From Companilactobacillus futsaii JCM 17355 (GTDB lineage: Bacteria; Bacillota; Bacilli; Lactobacillales; Lactobacillaceae): 64,000 nucleotides of DNA. Location of the stretch: assembly GCF_001435505.1 (NCBI RefSeq), contig NZ_AZDO01000139.1:92437-156436 (forward strand), read 5' to 3'. Under the pieces are notes generated by a model. That model was not told where the DNA came from, searched no databases, and was given only the letters and a program-made list of their open reading frames with translations. Each line of letters starts with the position of its first letter. The first letter of the stretch is position 1. The translations under genes and the position numbers were made by a program. Positions 32,391 through 42,589 of the stretch are shown here, in pieces.

Positions 32391-32774
32391 ATTATCTTTT
32401 TTTTCGTCCAAAGCTTCAGAAATCTTCTTTAGATACATGACCATTTCGTTTTCTTTAGTTTCTTCTGGTTCAGCTTCTTCTTCGCGACCCTTGATAATTT
32501 TATTCATCACTTTAACTAACAAGAACACTACAAAGGCGATAATCAAGAAGTTAATGATAGATTCAATGAACGTCCCATATTTGAAGGTTGCATCCCCTAC
32601 TTTGAAAACTAAACTACTCAAGTCAATCTTACCTAAGAACAAACCAATCAACGGATTGATCAAGTTGCTTACTAAAGATTGGACAATAGCTGTAAAAGCA
32701 GCACCCATAATTACACCAACGGCCAAGTCCATAACATTGCCGCGACTAATAAAATCTTTGAATTCCTTTATCAT
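32388..32774 (-). CDS. mscL: Large-conductance mechanosensitive channel
   Basis: A 128-residue protein of standard MscL length. The N-terminus [25 protein letters not shown] begins TM1 (about 15-45), followed by a periplasmic-side loop and TM2 (about 68-95). The cytoplasmic helix is acidic ([13 protein letters not shown]). The homopentamer opens under membrane tension to release solutes on hypo-osmotic shock. AGGAGATCG lies before the ATG. Confidence 0.95.
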   Translation of the reverse strand: MIKEFKDFISRGNVMDLAVGVIMGAAFTAIVQSLVSNLINPLIGLFLGKIDLSSLVFKVGDATFKYGTFIESIINFLIIAFVVFLLVKVMNKIIKGREEEAEPEETKENEMVMYLKKISEALDEKKDN

Positions 32775-32931
32775 AAATTACGATCTCCTAAATTGATTTC
32801 TATCTTTAATTATGGCGTTTTTAGGGGCTTTTGTGCAAATAATTCGCTAAAATTAATTATACAAAACGTCAAAATTTTCACATTGCTAAGACAGATTTAA
32901 TTTATAATGCTAGTAGAAAGGTTGTGAATGC

Positions 32932-33318
32932 ATGAACGATTTCGATATGTACAAGATGATATTAGAAATCATCGCCGATAAAAATCCTAAAGATCTCCAA
33001 GCTCTGCTTGACGAATCTCAACACTATCAATTTGTTAAGAATTATATTGCCAGTGACGAACCCAATTCTTTTTTGATCCAAAATATCCAAGATATGACAC
33101 TTAATATGATAAATGACGGTCTAATTTCAGCTGTCGTCAGCCCTCTCAAATACGTGACTTTAATTAAATTCAACGGCTTAACCGTTCTAGGATTTCAATA
33201 CTTAAAAAAACTTAAAGAACAAGACACCAGACAAACAATCGAAAAAATCCTCAATCAAGAAGGACACGTTGTATCCTCAAAAAATCTCACTGAAATTTTA
33301 TCAAAATTGATTTTTTAG
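32932..33318 (+). CDS. Hypothetical winged-helix-like protein, 128 residues
   Basis: A helical protein with a C-terminal portion (DGLISAVV...VTLIKFNGLTVLGFQYLKKL) laid out like the wing and last helix of a small winged-helix (YjcQ-like) domain. It is expressed alone between mscL and the NADH oxidase, preceded by GAAAGGTTGTGA. Function unknown; DNA binding is only suggested. Confidence 0.5.
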   Translation: MNDFDMYKMILEIIADKNPKDLQALLDESQHYQFVKNYIASDEPNSFLIQNIQDMTLNMINDGLISAVVSPLKYVTLIKFNGLTVLGFQYLKKLKEQDTRQTIEKILNQEGHVVSSKNLTEILSKLIF

Positions 33319-33427
33319 TTAAGACTAACTTATTTACAAATGTCAACTAATTTTATCCTTTGACACAATTCAAATTAAAGATTAGTCTGTATTTGTAACA
33401 AGTTTTCTAATCATACGGAGGTTTTTT

Positions 33428-34801
33428 ATGTCAAAGACTAATGTAGTAATTGTGGGTGCCTCACACGGTGGCCATCAATCAATTTTGGAATTATTAAAAC
33501 GTTATGATGACGTGGATATTAAATTATTTGAAGCTGGAGATTTCGTTTCATTCATGTCCTGTGGGATGGAACTTTATCTAGAAAACAGCGTCACCGACGT
33601 CAATGATGTTCGTAATTTTGCTCCAAGTGATTTTGCTGATGATAAGAATGTTTCAATCCTTAACAATCACGAAGTTACTAAAATCAATGCTGATAAAAAG
33701 AGTGTTACTGTCATCGATACAAAAGATAACAGTCAGACAGAATATCCTTACGATAAGTTGATTTTAAGTTCAGGTGTTACACCTAAGTCAATTCCTGTTC
33801 CTGGAAACGACCTTAAAAATGTTTATTTAATGCGTGGTTACGACTGGGCAACTAACATCAAAGCTAAGCTAGAAGATACTAATGTTAAGAATATCACCGT
33901 GGTTGGTGCTGGATACATTGGTATTGAAGCTGCTGAAGCCAGTGTCAAAGCTGGTAAAAACGTTACGTTGATGGATGTTATCGATCGTCCACTAGGTACT
34001 TATCTGGATCATGAAATGACAGACATTTTAGCTAAACATCTTGAGGAAAAAGGTGTCAAAGTTATTACTGGAGCTAACATCAAGGAATATGTAGGTTCTG
34101 ATAAAGTCACAGCAGTGAAAACTGATAAAGAAGAAATTCCAAGTGACCTAGTCATTCAAGCAGCTGGTGTACAACCTAATACTGATTGGCTCAAAGGAAC
34201 TGTCGACCTTGACGATCGTGGTTGGATCAAAACTAATGAATATCTACAAACTAACTTGCCTGATGTTTATGCTATTGGAGATGCTACTCTGGCTTACTCA
34301 ATTCCAGCTGACAATCATGTTCCTATCGCTTTGGCAACCGTCGCTCGTCGTGAAGCCAGATACGTTGTAAAGCATCTATTTGAAAAGAAACCTGCTCTAC
34401 CATTTGGTGGTGTCGTTGGTTCTTCAGCTTTGAGCGTCTTTGATTATCACTTCACAGAAAGTGGTCTCAACAGTTTCACTGCAAAACGTTCCAACGTTGA
34501 AGTTGCTAAATCATTTTATACTGGTAGCTTAAGACCGGCTTATGTTCCTGCTGGAAAAGATAATCCAGAAGTTTATGTCCAATTATTCTTCAATCCAAGT
34601 TCACACGTTTTACTAGGCGGTGCCGTTCTTTCAACTTATGACATCACTGCTCAAGGAAACGTCTTGGCCTTGGCAATTCAACACAAGTTAACGGTTGAAG
34701 ATTTAGCAGATGCTGACTTCTTCTTCCAACCTGGCTTTGACAGACAATGGAGCATTTTAAACGTTGCTGCTCAACATGCTTTAGGTGAAAAAGATTTCTA
34801 A
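33428..34801 (+). CDS. nox: FAD-dependent NADH oxidase
   Basis: A 457-residue flavoprotein of the pyridine nucleotide-disulfide family. An FAD site lies at the N-terminus (VVIVGASHGG) and an NADH site at ITVVGAGYIGIEAAE. The second FAD motif is VYAIGDATLA. The single redox-active Cys45 in FVSFMSCGMELYL marks NADH oxidases or peroxidases that pass through a Cys-sulfenic acid. In lactic acid bacteria it reoxidises NADH with oxygen, mostly to water. CoA-disulfide reductase is a related alternative. It is a single-gene unit with a terminator. Confidence 0.88.
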   Translation: MSKTNVVIVGASHGGHQSILELLKRYDDVDIKLFEAGDFVSFMSCGMELYLENSVTDVNDVRNFAPSDFADDKNVSILNNHEVTKINADKKSVTVIDTKDNSQTEYPYDKLILSSGVTPKSIPVPGNDLKNVYLMRGYDWATNIKAKLEDTNVKNITVVGAGYIGIEAAEASVKAGKNVTLMDVIDRPLGTYLDHEMTDILAKHLEEKGVKVITGANIKEYVGSDKVTAVKTDKEEIPSDLVIQAAGVQPNTDWLKGTVDLDDRGWIKTNEYLQTNLPDVYAIGDATLAYSIPADNHVPIALATVARREARYVVKHLFEKKPALPFGGVVGSSALSVFDYHFTESGLNSFTAKRSNVEVAKSFYTGSLRPAYVPAGKDNPEVYVQLFFNPSSHVLLGGAVLSTYDITAQGNVLALAIQHKLTVEDLADADFFFQPGFDRQWSILNVAAQHALGEKDF

Positions 34802-34802
34802 A

Positions 34803-34852
34803 AAATAATAGAGCTAGAACTGTTTAACTGCAGTCCTAGCTCTATTATTTTT
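34803..34852 (+). terminator. Terminator after NADH oxidase
   Basis: AATAATAGAGCTAG pairs with CTAGCTCTATTATT and a T run follows. It lies immediately before the oppositely oriented tRNA-Leu. Confidence 0.85.
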
Positions 34853-34854
34853 TA

Positions 34855-34938
34855 TACCGCTGGTGGGATTCGAACCCATACATGGAAAACCATACAACGA
34901 CCTGAACGTTGCGCGTCTGCCAATTCCGCCACAGCGGC
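34855..34938 (-). tRNA. tRNA-Leu (CAG)
   Basis: A class II tRNA of 84 bases: acceptor GCCGCTG/CAGCGGT, anticodon arm CAACG-TTCAGGT-CGTTG with CAG, variable arm and a standard GTTCGAATC T-loop. CCA is not encoded. Confidence 0.93.
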
Positions 34939-35004
34939 AAATAATACAAATAATCTCTCAATTAGATTACAATGAAAATGATACTACAAATGGAGGTCGT
35001 TGTA

Positions 35005-35847
35005 ATGGAAAAAATTAGTAAAAATGTTTTGAGTCAAGTTATCACTCCACGTGATCCCGAATCATATAAAGGAAATTACGGCAAAGTTCTCATCATTGCA
35101 GGTTCTACTCAATTTGGTGGTGCCGCAGTCATGTGTAGTAGTGCAGCTATTCACAGTGGTGCTGGATTAGTAACTGTCGCTACAACACCCGAAAAATTTA
35201 CTGCTATCAACGTCAAAATTCCTGAAGCCATGACCATTGACTATCACGATAAAAAAGCCTTATTAACGGGCATTATCAATAATCAAGTCATCGCCATTGG
35301 CCCAGGTTTAGGAACTTCAACCATTGCTAAAGGTTTAGTTAAAGCCGTCTTGAACAATACTAAAACAGATCAAACAGTAATCCTTGATGCTTCTGCTTTA
35401 ACAATCATTGCCGATGAAAAAATTCCACTCCAAACAACAGCAAACATTATTTTGACACCACACCAAGGTGAATGGCAACGACTTTCTAACTTAGCAATCA
35501 CTGAACAAATTGAACTAAATAATAAAACTAATTTACATGAATTAAATCCTGATGCACTGTTGGTCTTAAAGAAGCATCAATCAGAAATTTACTATCATGA
35601 CCAAGTTTCAAAAATTACTGTGGGAAATCCTGGTATGGCAACTGGCGGTATGGGAGATACTTTAACCGGCATCATTGCTGGATTTGTCGCTCAATTTGGC
35701 TTCTCCTTAAAGACAGTTCAAGCGTCCCTATTTCTACACAGTGAAATCGGTGATAAATTAAACGAGAAAAATTATGTCATCTTACCTTCTTCAATTATTG
35801 AAAAAATTCCTAAGTATATGGCTAAATTTAGTTCAAAAGAAAAATAA
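35005..35847 (+). CDS. nnrD: ADP-dependent NAD(P)HX dehydratase
   Basis: The start is at MEKISKNVL (after ATGGAGGTCGTTGTA). The 280-residue enzyme is the dehydratase domain alone, without the epimerase domain fused in E. coli. Motifs are GNYGKVLIIAGSTQFGGAA, VIAIGPGLG, LTPHQGEW and GGMGDTLTGIIAGF. It repairs hydrated NADH and NADPH in the cytoplasm. It follows the tRNA-Leu on the other strand and is closed by a terminator. Confidence 0.9.
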   Translation: MEKISKNVLSQVITPRDPESYKGNYGKVLIIAGSTQFGGAAVMCSSAAIHSGAGLVTVATTPEKFTAINVKIPEAMTIDYHDKKALLTGIINNQVIAIGPGLGTSTIAKGLVKAVLNNTKTDQTVILDASALTIIADEKIPLQTTANIILTPHQGEWQRLSNLAITEQIELNNKTNLHELNPDALLVLKKHQSEIYYHDQVSKITVGNPGMATGGMGDTLTGIIAGFVAQFGFSLKTVQASLFLHSEIGDKLNEKNYVILPSSIIEKIPKYMAKFSSKEK

Positions 35848-35848
35848 A

Positions 35849-35905
35849 GCATCTATTCAGATAACGGCAGCCGTTAATCGACTACATCTGAATAGATGCT
35901 ATTTT
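35849..35905 (+). terminator. Terminator after nnrD
   Basis: AGCATCTATTCAGAT pairs with ATCTGAATAGATGCT around an imperfect inner hairpin, followed by a T run. Confidence 0.8.
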
Positions 35906-35931
35906 TGACTCTGAATTCAATCACGCTTTTT

Positions 35932-37608
35932 TTATTTCATTCTTAAGATTTGTCTGATACGATCAACTCTTGAACCAACGATTTTATTGGCCAAAGATGT
36001 TTTCAAAACTAAATATCCGTAAATAACTCCACCTAAGCCTGCTTCTAGAATCAACACTACTACACTGATAATTCGATCTGAATTACCAACAAAATGGAAC
36101 ACGATCCAATTTACTAGTAATACTGAAACAAACATTATCAGGGAGAATAAAATGATTCCACTAATCCTTCTCGAAATCCGGCCAGTATTGAATGGATAAA
36201 TTGCATGTAATTTTGCCAACATAAGCCAACAAACAACACCCATACCAATACTTGTAGCAACTAGTGGTCCAAATTCATGGAATAACCAAATCATTGGCAA
36301 TTGCACAACTACCTTTACGATAAATCCATAAACAAAATACTTAATAGCCAAACGATTTCGATATAACGCTTGTAAAACGGCTGACAAAACGGTGAACAAT
36401 CCTAGTAATATAGAAATAACTGATGAGAATTGCAACATCAAAACACCTAAAGCGTCATAACGATAAAATGTTGTCCATAATGGTTGGGCCACTGCATACA
36501 TCCCTAATGATGCGGGAATCATAATGAAGAAGAACAATTCCAAAGTATTAGAAATTTGATTTTCGATTTTTTCTTTATTGCCCTTCGAATACAATCCAGA
36601 TAGGATTGGTACCGCTGTAACGGCCATAGCGGTAGATAATGAAACAATGATCATGATTAGTTTATTAGCTTGAAAACCAAACAATGAGTAGTAATTATCT
36701 AATTGTGCTCCACTTGCATTAACGAATAATCTCATAAATTGATTAAACGTTGATTGATCATACAAGTTAAAAAATGTTATCCCTGCATCCAAGATAATGA
36801 ATGGCAATGCTTGTTGGAAAATTTCGCGAGTAAAGTTATTTTCATTAACATTTGCAACAGGTTTACCATTACGAGACAAACTTCTTAATTTTGGCAGTCG
36901 TTTTAAAATTGCTAAAATCAGAATAACGATTGCCACAGCAGCACCGATGAAAGCCGCAAAGGTCGATTGAACAACGGCATTAATATAGCTACCCTTACTT
37001 ACTATCATGATCATATAAGTTGCTATCAACATATAAATAACACGAGCTATTTGTTCGATAAATTGTGAAATAGCCGATGGAGCCATATCAGAATATCCTT
37101 GTAAATATCCTCTTAAAATACTCAAAATAGGAATAATCAAAACGGCTACCGCTAATGATTTAATAACTGGAATACTTCTAGGATCGCCGTCAGTAAACAT
37201 AACTGCCAAGAGGGGCGCTCCAAAGAACATGATTGCTCCAAAAATAACACCCATAAAGGTCATAATTTTGAGACCATGTTTGAATAATTTATTCCCAGTT
37301 GCATATTGATCCAACGCATTGTAATGTGAAATCTGTTTAGAAATTGCTCCAGGAATTCCTGCTGTCGAAACAATCAGGAATAAACTATAGATATTGTATC
37401 CCTTTGCGAACAATGCATTAGCTGCTGGATAATCAGACCCCATCCAGGCCATCCATGGGATAATATATATTGCTCCCAAAATACGAGAAAAAATACTGCC
37501 GGCTGTCATCCAAGCTGAACCTTTCAACATCGTATCTTGCGAAGATTCAGGGTTTAAAACTGGCATTACTTCTTCTTGGCTTTTATTTACGCCCAAAACT
37601 TGCACCAC
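35932..37608 (-). CDS. MOP-superfamily lipid flippase-like protein (polysaccharide biosynthesis/MurJ-SpoVB type)
   Basis: About 550 residues with 14 predicted membrane segments. Typical segments are LKGSAWMTAGSIFSRILGAIYIIPW at the N-terminus and ILRGYLQGYSDMAPSAISQFIEQ. It belongs to the Wzx/SpoVB/MurJ exporters, which flip undecaprenyl-linked oligosaccharides or lipid II. The exact start is unclear: GTG 37608 overlaps the AAGGTGG site, TTG 37596 has best spacing, and ATG 37566 is weakly preceded. The substrate cannot be told from sequence. Confidence 0.8.
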   Translation of the reverse strand: MVQVLGVNKSQEEVMPVLNPESSQDTMLKGSAWMTAGSIFSRILGAIYIIPWMAWMGSDYPAANALFAKGYNIYSLFLIVSTAGIPGAISKQISHYNALDQYATGNKLFKHGLKIMTFMGVIFGAIMFFGAPLLAVMFTDGDPRSIPVIKSLAVAVLIIPILSILRGYLQGYSDMAPSAISQFIEQIARVIYMLIATYMIMIVSKGSYINAVVQSTFAAFIGAAVAIVILILAILKRLPKLRSLSRNGKPVANVNENNFTREIFQQALPFIILDAGITFFNLYDQSTFNQFMRLFVNASGAQLDNYYSLFGFQANKLIMIIVSLSTAMAVTAVPILSGLYSKGNKEKIENQISNTLELFFFIMIPASLGMYAVAQPLWTTFYRYDALGVLMLQFSSVISILLGLFTVLSAVLQALYRNRLAIKYFVYGFIVKVVVQLPMIWLFHEFGPLVATSIGMGVVCWLMLAKLHAIYPFNTGRISRRISGIILFSLIMFVSVLLVNWIVFHFVGNSDRIISVVVLILEAGLGGVIYGYLVLKTSLANKIVGSRVDRIRQILRMK

Positions 37609-37770
37609 CTTAAAAACTATCCATTTAATTATAGCAAAGTTCTTATCATAAAAATTTTAAATTACTCTTAAATTACGCAAATTGCAAATTTATTTACACA
37701 AGTATTACTAATTTTACAGAACGATAAAATTGTAAAGCTTTTTGAAGATTAATTCATGTTAGAATGAATT

Positions 37771-37947
37771 TGTTGTTTCGGAAGTAAGCCGTTTTAATAC
37801 AACTCACCCACAGTTCTGCATCATGCAATTATTCATAGCAATCAAACAAATTTTTCATTATTTTTATCATCTCAGACAAGATAATAAAGAACTTACTTCT
37901 TCGTTGCAACAAAAAAAGGTTTCGGAATAATCCGAAGCCTTTTCTTT
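37771..37947 (+). ncRNA. Candidate structured small RNA (6S-like shape)
   Basis: Within the only gene-free gap (37609-37951) a TAGAAT box at 37763-37768 precedes about 175 bases whose ends pair. TTG, CG and GAAGTAAG on the left match CTTACTTC, CG and CAA on the right, with small bulges. An inner hairpin (TTATCATCT / AGATAATAA) lies on the 3' arm, and a large single-stranded centre remains. A terminator with T run on the plus strand (37918-37945) follows. A long rod with a central bubble is the form of 6S RNA. This is recognition by shape only. Confidence 0.4.
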
Positions 37948-37949
37948 TA
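37911..37949. terminator. Bidirectional terminator (leuS / candidate small RNA)
   Basis: GGTTTCGGA pairs with TCCGAAGCC, preceded by seven A and followed by TTTTCTTTT. It can end leuS on the minus strand and the plus-strand small RNA. Confidence 0.8.
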
Positions 37950-37951
37950 CC

Positions 37952-40366
37952 CTATTTAACTACGATATTAACAATCTTATTAGGAATGACGATCACTTTG
38001 ACGATATTCTTACCATCAATGAATTTTTGAACCTTTTCATCATTTCTAGCTAATTCTTCTAATTTAGCTTTATCAGTGTCAGTAGCAACTTCAAGCTTAT
38101 CACGAAGTTTACCATTAACTTGCACGATAATTTCAACTGTATCAGAAACTAGCTTACTTTCGTCATATGTTGGCCATTTAGCATATGAAATTGATTCATC
38201 ATGACCAAACTTGCTCCACAACTCTTCCATCATATGTGGTGCGATTGGAGCTAACAATTGAACAAGTCCTTCAGCGTAAGCCTTTGGCATTGTATCAACC
38301 TTATGAGCTTCATTGACGAAGACCATCATTTGTGAAATAGCAGTATTGAAATGCAAAACGTCGAAGTCTTCAGTTACTTTCTTAACTGTTTCATTGTAAA
38401 CTTTGTCCAATTTACCATCGTTCGTATCAGTCAAGAAACCTTCACGAATCGTGCTGTAGTCATCGTCATTGATGAACAAGTTCCAAACACGGTCCAAGAA
38501 CTTAGCTGAACCGGACAAACCATTTTCTGACCAAGCAATTGAAGCATCCAAAGGACCCATGAACATTTCATAAGTTCTCAAAGTATCAGCACCATAAGAT
38601 TCAACAACATCATCAGGGTTAACAACATTCCCCTTTGATTTAGACATCTTTTCGTGACCTTTACCAAGAATCATACCTTGGTTGAATAGTTTTTGGAATG
38701 GTTCTTTAGTTGGTACGACACCCAAATCATACAAGACCTTGTGCCAGAATCTTGCATACAACAAGTGAAGTACGGCATGTTCTGCACCACCAATATATAG
38801 ATCAACTGGCAACCATTGCTTCAACAAGTCATAATCGGCAAGTTTTTCATTATTATGTGGATCGATATATCTCAAGTAGTACCATGATGAACCAGCCCAT
38901 TGTGGCATTGTATTAGTTTCACGACGGCCCTTACGACCGTTCTTATCAACCACATTGACCCAATCCGTCAAGTTAGCTAATGGGCTTTCACCTGTACCTG
39001 AAGGCTTAATATCAGAATCTTCAGGAAGTTTTAATGGCAATTCATCTTCTGGAACTAGTGAAGTTGTACCGTCTTCCCAGTGAATAACAGGAATTGGTTC
39101 ACCCCAGTATCTTTGACGAGAGAAGACCCAATCACGAAGACGATAGTTAACTTTCTTTTCACCAAAGCCTTTATCTTCAAGGTATTCAACCGCACGATTG
39201 ATAGCATCTTCTTTGTTCAAGCCGTCCAAGAAGTCAGAATTGATGTGCTTACCTTCACCAGTAATAGCACCATCTTCGAGATTTCCTTCAATAACTTGTG
39301 TCATTGGCAAATCAAATTTCTTAGCAAAGGCAAAGTCACGATCATCATGGGCAGGAACGGCCATAACAGCGCCTGTACCATAAGTAACTAAGACATAATC
39401 AGAAATCCAAATAGGAATTCTCTTACCATTTACAGGATTGATAGCATAAGCACCAGTGAAAACACCAGTCTTTTCGTCGTTCAAATCAGTTCTATCAAGA
39501 TCTGACTTGTGAGAAACTTCCTCTTTATAAGCATCAACTGCAGCCTTTTGTTCTGGAGTTGTAATCTTATCGACTAACTTATGTTCTGGAGCCAAAGTCA
39601 TGTACTCAACACCAAAAATAGTATCAGGACGAGTTGTAAAGACATTGACTGAATCATCTGAGTCAGCAATTGGGAAAGTGATTTGTGCTCCGACTGAACG
39701 GCCAATCCAGTTTCTTTGCATTTCCTTGATACTTTCTGGCCAATCAATATCGTCAAGGTCATCCAACAATCTGTCAGCATAAGCTGTGATCTTCAACATC
39801 CATTGACGCATAGGCTTTCTAACGACTGGGAATCCACCACGTTCAGTTTTACCGTCGATGATTTCTTCGTTAGCAACAACAGTACCTAAATCTGGTGACC
39901 AGTTAACCAAAGTTTCTGATTCGTAAGCCAAACCTTTTTTGTACATTTGTTCAAAGATCCATTGGGTCCACCTGTAAAACTTAGGATCAGTTGTTTGAAC
40001 TTCACGGTCCCAATCATATGAAAAACCTAATGAATTGATTTGACGTTTGAAATTTTGAATGTTCTTTTCTGTAAATTCAGCTGGATTGTGACCAGTATTG
40101 ATAGCATATTGTTCAGCTGGTAGTCCAAATGCATCAAAACCCATTGGATGTAAAACATTGTATCCTTGAGCACGTTTCATTCTAGCTACAATATCAGTAG
40201 CTGTATATCCTTCAGGATGTCCAACGTGAAGACCCTGACCTGATGGATAAGGGAACATATCCAAGGCATAAAAGTTCTTCTTATTTGGGTCTTCAGTAGT
40301 TCTGAAAGTATCATGTTCCTTCCAGTACTTTTGCCATTTTTTCTCAACGGTGTTGTGATTGTACAT
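37952..40366 (-). CDS. leuS: Leucyl-tRNA synthetase
   Basis: The 804-residue class I synthetase charges tRNA-Leu. The HIGH-type signature is [16 protein letters not shown] (about 41-56), the KMSKS loop is [11 protein letters not shown], and the editing domain carries the TTRPDTIFG threonine-rich motif. The length is normal for the family. A T-box leader and terminator lie directly upstream, so expression rises when uncharged tRNA-Leu accumulates. Confidence 0.97.
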   Translation of the reverse strand: MYNHNTVEKKWQKYWKEHDTFRTTEDPNKKNFYALDMFPYPSGQGLHVGHPEGYTATDIVARMKRAQGYNVLHPMGFDAFGLPAEQYAINTGHNPAEFTEKNIQNFKRQINSLGFSYDWDREVQTTDPKFYRWTQWIFEQMYKKGLAYESETLVNWSPDLGTVVANEEIIDGKTERGGFPVVRKPMRQWMLKITAYADRLLDDLDDIDWPESIKEMQRNWIGRSVGAQITFPIADSDDSVNVFTTRPDTIFGVEYMTLAPEHKLVDKITTPEQKAAVDAYKEEVSHKSDLDRTDLNDEKTGVFTGAYAINPVNGKRIPIWISDYVLVTYGTGAVMAVPAHDDRDFAFAKKFDLPMTQVIEGNLEDGAITGEGKHINSDFLDGLNKEDAINRAVEYLEDKGFGEKKVNYRLRDWVFSRQRYWGEPIPVIHWEDGTTSLVPEDELPLKLPEDSDIKPSGTGESPLANLTDWVNVVDKNGRKGRRETNTMPQWAGSSWYYLRYIDPHNNEKLADYDLLKQWLPVDLYIGGAEHAVLHLLYARFWHKVLYDLGVVPTKEPFQKLFNQGMILGKGHEKMSKSKGNVVNPDDVVESYGADTLRTYEMFMGPLDASIAWSENGLSGSAKFLDRVWNLFINDDDYSTIREGFLTDTNDGKLDKVYNETVKKVTEDFDVLHFNTAISQMMVFVNEAHKVDTMPKAYAEGLVQLLAPIAPHMMEELWSKFGHDESISYAKWPTYDESKLVSDTVEIIVQVNGKLRDKLEVATDTDKAKLEELARNDEKVQKFIDGKNIVKVIVIPNKIVNIVVK

Positions 40367-40379
40367 ATTTTTCCTCCTA

Positions 40380-40615
40380 TAAAAAAAGTCCTATGACTAT
40401 ATAAATATAATCATAGGACGAATTATCGCGTTACCACCTAAGTTCCACACTTTCATGTGACTCTCGAAATCCTTAACGAGGATCAAGCGTAGTCACTTAC
40501 TAAAAGTTCGGCAACTATTATCAGTGGACGAGTTCGAATATAAAAATCTACGCATTCACATCCCCATGCGCTTTCTGAAAAGTATTTTTATAATCTACTA
40601 CTTCCGTTGCTTTAT
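40380..40615 (-). promoter_or_regulatory. T-box leader of leuS
   Basis: On the minus strand the T-box core AGGTGGTAACGCG (40425-40440) precedes a terminator hairpin (GTCCTATGA / TCATAGGAC, then seven T, 40380-40420). Upstream is a long stem I region with AGTAGTAGAT, a GATGTGAATGCG apical part and GAACTC. A CUC at 40530-40532 is a likely Leu specifier codon. The leader starts right after the stop of the upstream muramidase gene. Confidence 0.9.
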
Positions 40616-40618
40616 ATC

Positions 40619-41860
40619 TTATACCAATAATGTTTGTCCGACAACCAATAAATCTGAATTTAAATTATTTAATTGTTTAATGTTGTCGATTGAAGTACCT
40701 GCTTGAGTGGCAATTGAATCGATCGTATCACCACTTTGCACAGTTACTGATTTATTTTGACTATCACTATCAGAATCATTGGAACTGTAATCATTTTGAA
40801 CATTGATCGTGGAAGTATAATCATCGTTAGATGGTACATACTTCTTAACGCCATCACGTTCATCTTGTACAAAGACAGGAGCTTGTTGGTCACCATATGC
40901 ATCGCCAACATTACCAGTGTCATCTGAAATTTTGTTAGACAAATTAGTCACAGAAACATTATTTTCTTCATTGCCAATAATCTTTGTCACAGTCAAAGTT
41001 TTACCCGGATAAATATAATTGTCAGTCTTCAAGTCGTTCAAACTCATCAAAGTTTCTGCCGACATATTAAATTTATCAGCAATTGACTGCAAGGTATCGC
41101 CTTGAGCGACCGTATAAGTTTGATCCTTATCTGAAGCATTTGTATCAAATTGCGTTAAATGATATTTTTCAATCATATTATTAAGTTTATCAGCATAAGT
41201 TGTATCCGTCGCATAACGTCCTGTCAAATACTTAGTTGCATCTTTGTACGATGTAGTATTACTCTTCCAAGCACCTGCATAGAGTTGTGAATCACCACTA
41301 GTTCCACCTCGAAGTAATGAAACATAGTCTTCCAATGATTCCTTGTAGGAAGGATACTTTCTAAAATTAGAACTGATGGAATACAAATTACCTGATCCAT
41401 CATCTTCTTGAGTTCCCATATTAACTGATTCGCCGTCATAATCTCCTTTAATACCAAAGAGATTGTAATTAGGTGCACTAGCTAAGCCACTAGTTCCCCA
41501 GCCACTTTCGACCATAGCTTGGGCAATCATGACCGAAGCGTACAAATCATTGTTGGAAGCAAGCTTACGAGCAGAATTACCAATATAATCGATAAATTGT
41601 TCATCGCCGATTCCTTTAGAACTAACTGGAGTTACTGTACCTGTTGCAATATTTTGATTTAACAAATTATTGACAGACAATGCTTCAGCCTTAACTGTTG
41701 TAGGTTTTGAGAATCCTACTTCGGCAACTGCGGTACCAACGAACATACTTGACCCAAGAAGCGTCAAATTTCTTCGTAAGTTTGCGTTCTTAGCTTTTTT
41801 ATTATTTAATCTAGTCAAACGGCTATCTTCGAGTTTGCGTTCATAACGTGTAATAACCAT
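40619..41860 (-). CDS. Secreted GH73 cell-wall hydrolase with two LysM domains
   Basis: The start is at MVITRYERK, after GGGAGAGCATATCT. A signal-type hydrophobic stretch (about 33-60) ends near VKAEA. The glycosidase domain (about 75-235) shows the GH73 pattern: FIDYIGNSARKLA, SVMIAQAMVESGWG (catalytic Glu), NYNLFGIKG and TTYADKLNNMIEKYHL. Two LysM domains follow (about 247-290 and 368-411, each with GDT...IA and NNL/NDL), binding peptidoglycan. It is a probable N-acetylglucosaminidase for cell separation or growth. Confidence 0.9.
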   Translation of the reverse strand: MVITRYERKLEDSRLTRLNNKKAKNANLRRNLTLLGSSMFVGTAVAEVGFSKPTTVKAEALSVNNLLNQNIATGTVTPVSSKGIGDEQFIDYIGNSARKLASNNDLYASVMIAQAMVESGWGTSGLASAPNYNLFGIKGDYDGESVNMGTQEDDGSGNLYSISSNFRKYPSYKESLEDYVSLLRGGTSGDSQLYAGAWKSNTTSYKDATKYLTGRYATDTTYADKLNNMIEKYHLTQFDTNASDKDQTYTVAQGDTLQSIADKFNMSAETLMSLNDLKTDNYIYPGKTLTVTKIIGNEENNVSVTNLSNKISDDTGNVGDAYGDQQAPVFVQDERDGVKKYVPSNDDYTSTINVQNDYSSNDSDSDSQNKSVTVQSGDTIDSIATQAGTSIDNIKQLNNLNSDLLVVGQTLLV

Positions 41861-41938
41861 AGATATGCTCTCCCTCAAAATCTTTATACTTTATTATATT
41901 TCTTAACAAAAACTTAAACAATAGAGAGATCAAAAAAT

Positions 41939-42589
41939 ATGAAAATATCTGCAAAAATATCTGTTTTAAATTTATTTCTTTTAGGTTTATTTATTTTCTG
42001 GACTATTAATGTGGCCACCAAAGCCACTTTTATCAAGAGTTTTGACGAATTTTTTATCAATCAGATTTATCATCATAACAATTTGACGATTCGTCTTTTT
42101 TCTAATATTACAAATTTAGGCGACACTTTCCCAACGATTACTGTAACCGCAATCATCTTTTTAATTTTGATTCTCAAAAAGTATTATTATGCCGGAATTT
42201 ATCTCGTTCTCAATAAAGTAATCATCGCTGGTGTTAATAGTTTAATAAAAATTATTGTCAAACGTCCACGTCCAAGTCACCATCACTATGTTTACGCTGG
42301 TGGATTTAGTTTCCCAAGCGGACATTCAGCTAGTTCTTTTGCCCTATACATTTCACTTTTGATTATTAGTCTGATCATTTTTAAAAAAATCAGTACCAAA
42401 ATTATCATTAGTACAATTTGTGTGTTAACAGTTATCTTGATTGGATATAGTCGAATTTTCTTAGGCGTTCACTACCCTAGTGATGTCTTTGGCGGATATC
42501 TCTTGGCAGCGACCATCCTAACCTTCAATACTCTCTTGTTCAGAACCAAGAATCTTTTTATTCTTAAGTTCAAAGGCATTAAAAATTAA
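41939..42589 (+). CDS. PAP2-family membrane phosphatase
   Basis: A 216-residue membrane protein with six hydrophobic segments and the three PAP2 motifs: KRPRP (108-112), PSGH (126-129) and SRIFLGVHYPSD (171-182, with nucleophile-activating His178). Such enzymes dephosphorylate lipid pyrophosphates such as undecaprenyl pyrophosphate or phosphatidate at the membrane. Its 3' end overlaps the convergent transporter gene by 72 bases. Confidence 0.88.
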   Translation: MKISAKISVLNLFLLGLFIFWTINVATKATFIKSFDEFFINQIYHHNNLTIRLFSNITNLGDTFPTITVTAIIFLILILKKYYYAGIYLVLNKVIIAGVNSLIKIIVKRPRPSHHHYVYAGGFSFPSGHSASSFALYISLLIISLIIFKKISTKIIISTICVLTVILIGYSRIFLGVHYPSDVFGGYLLAATILTFNTLLFRTKNLFILKFKGIKN

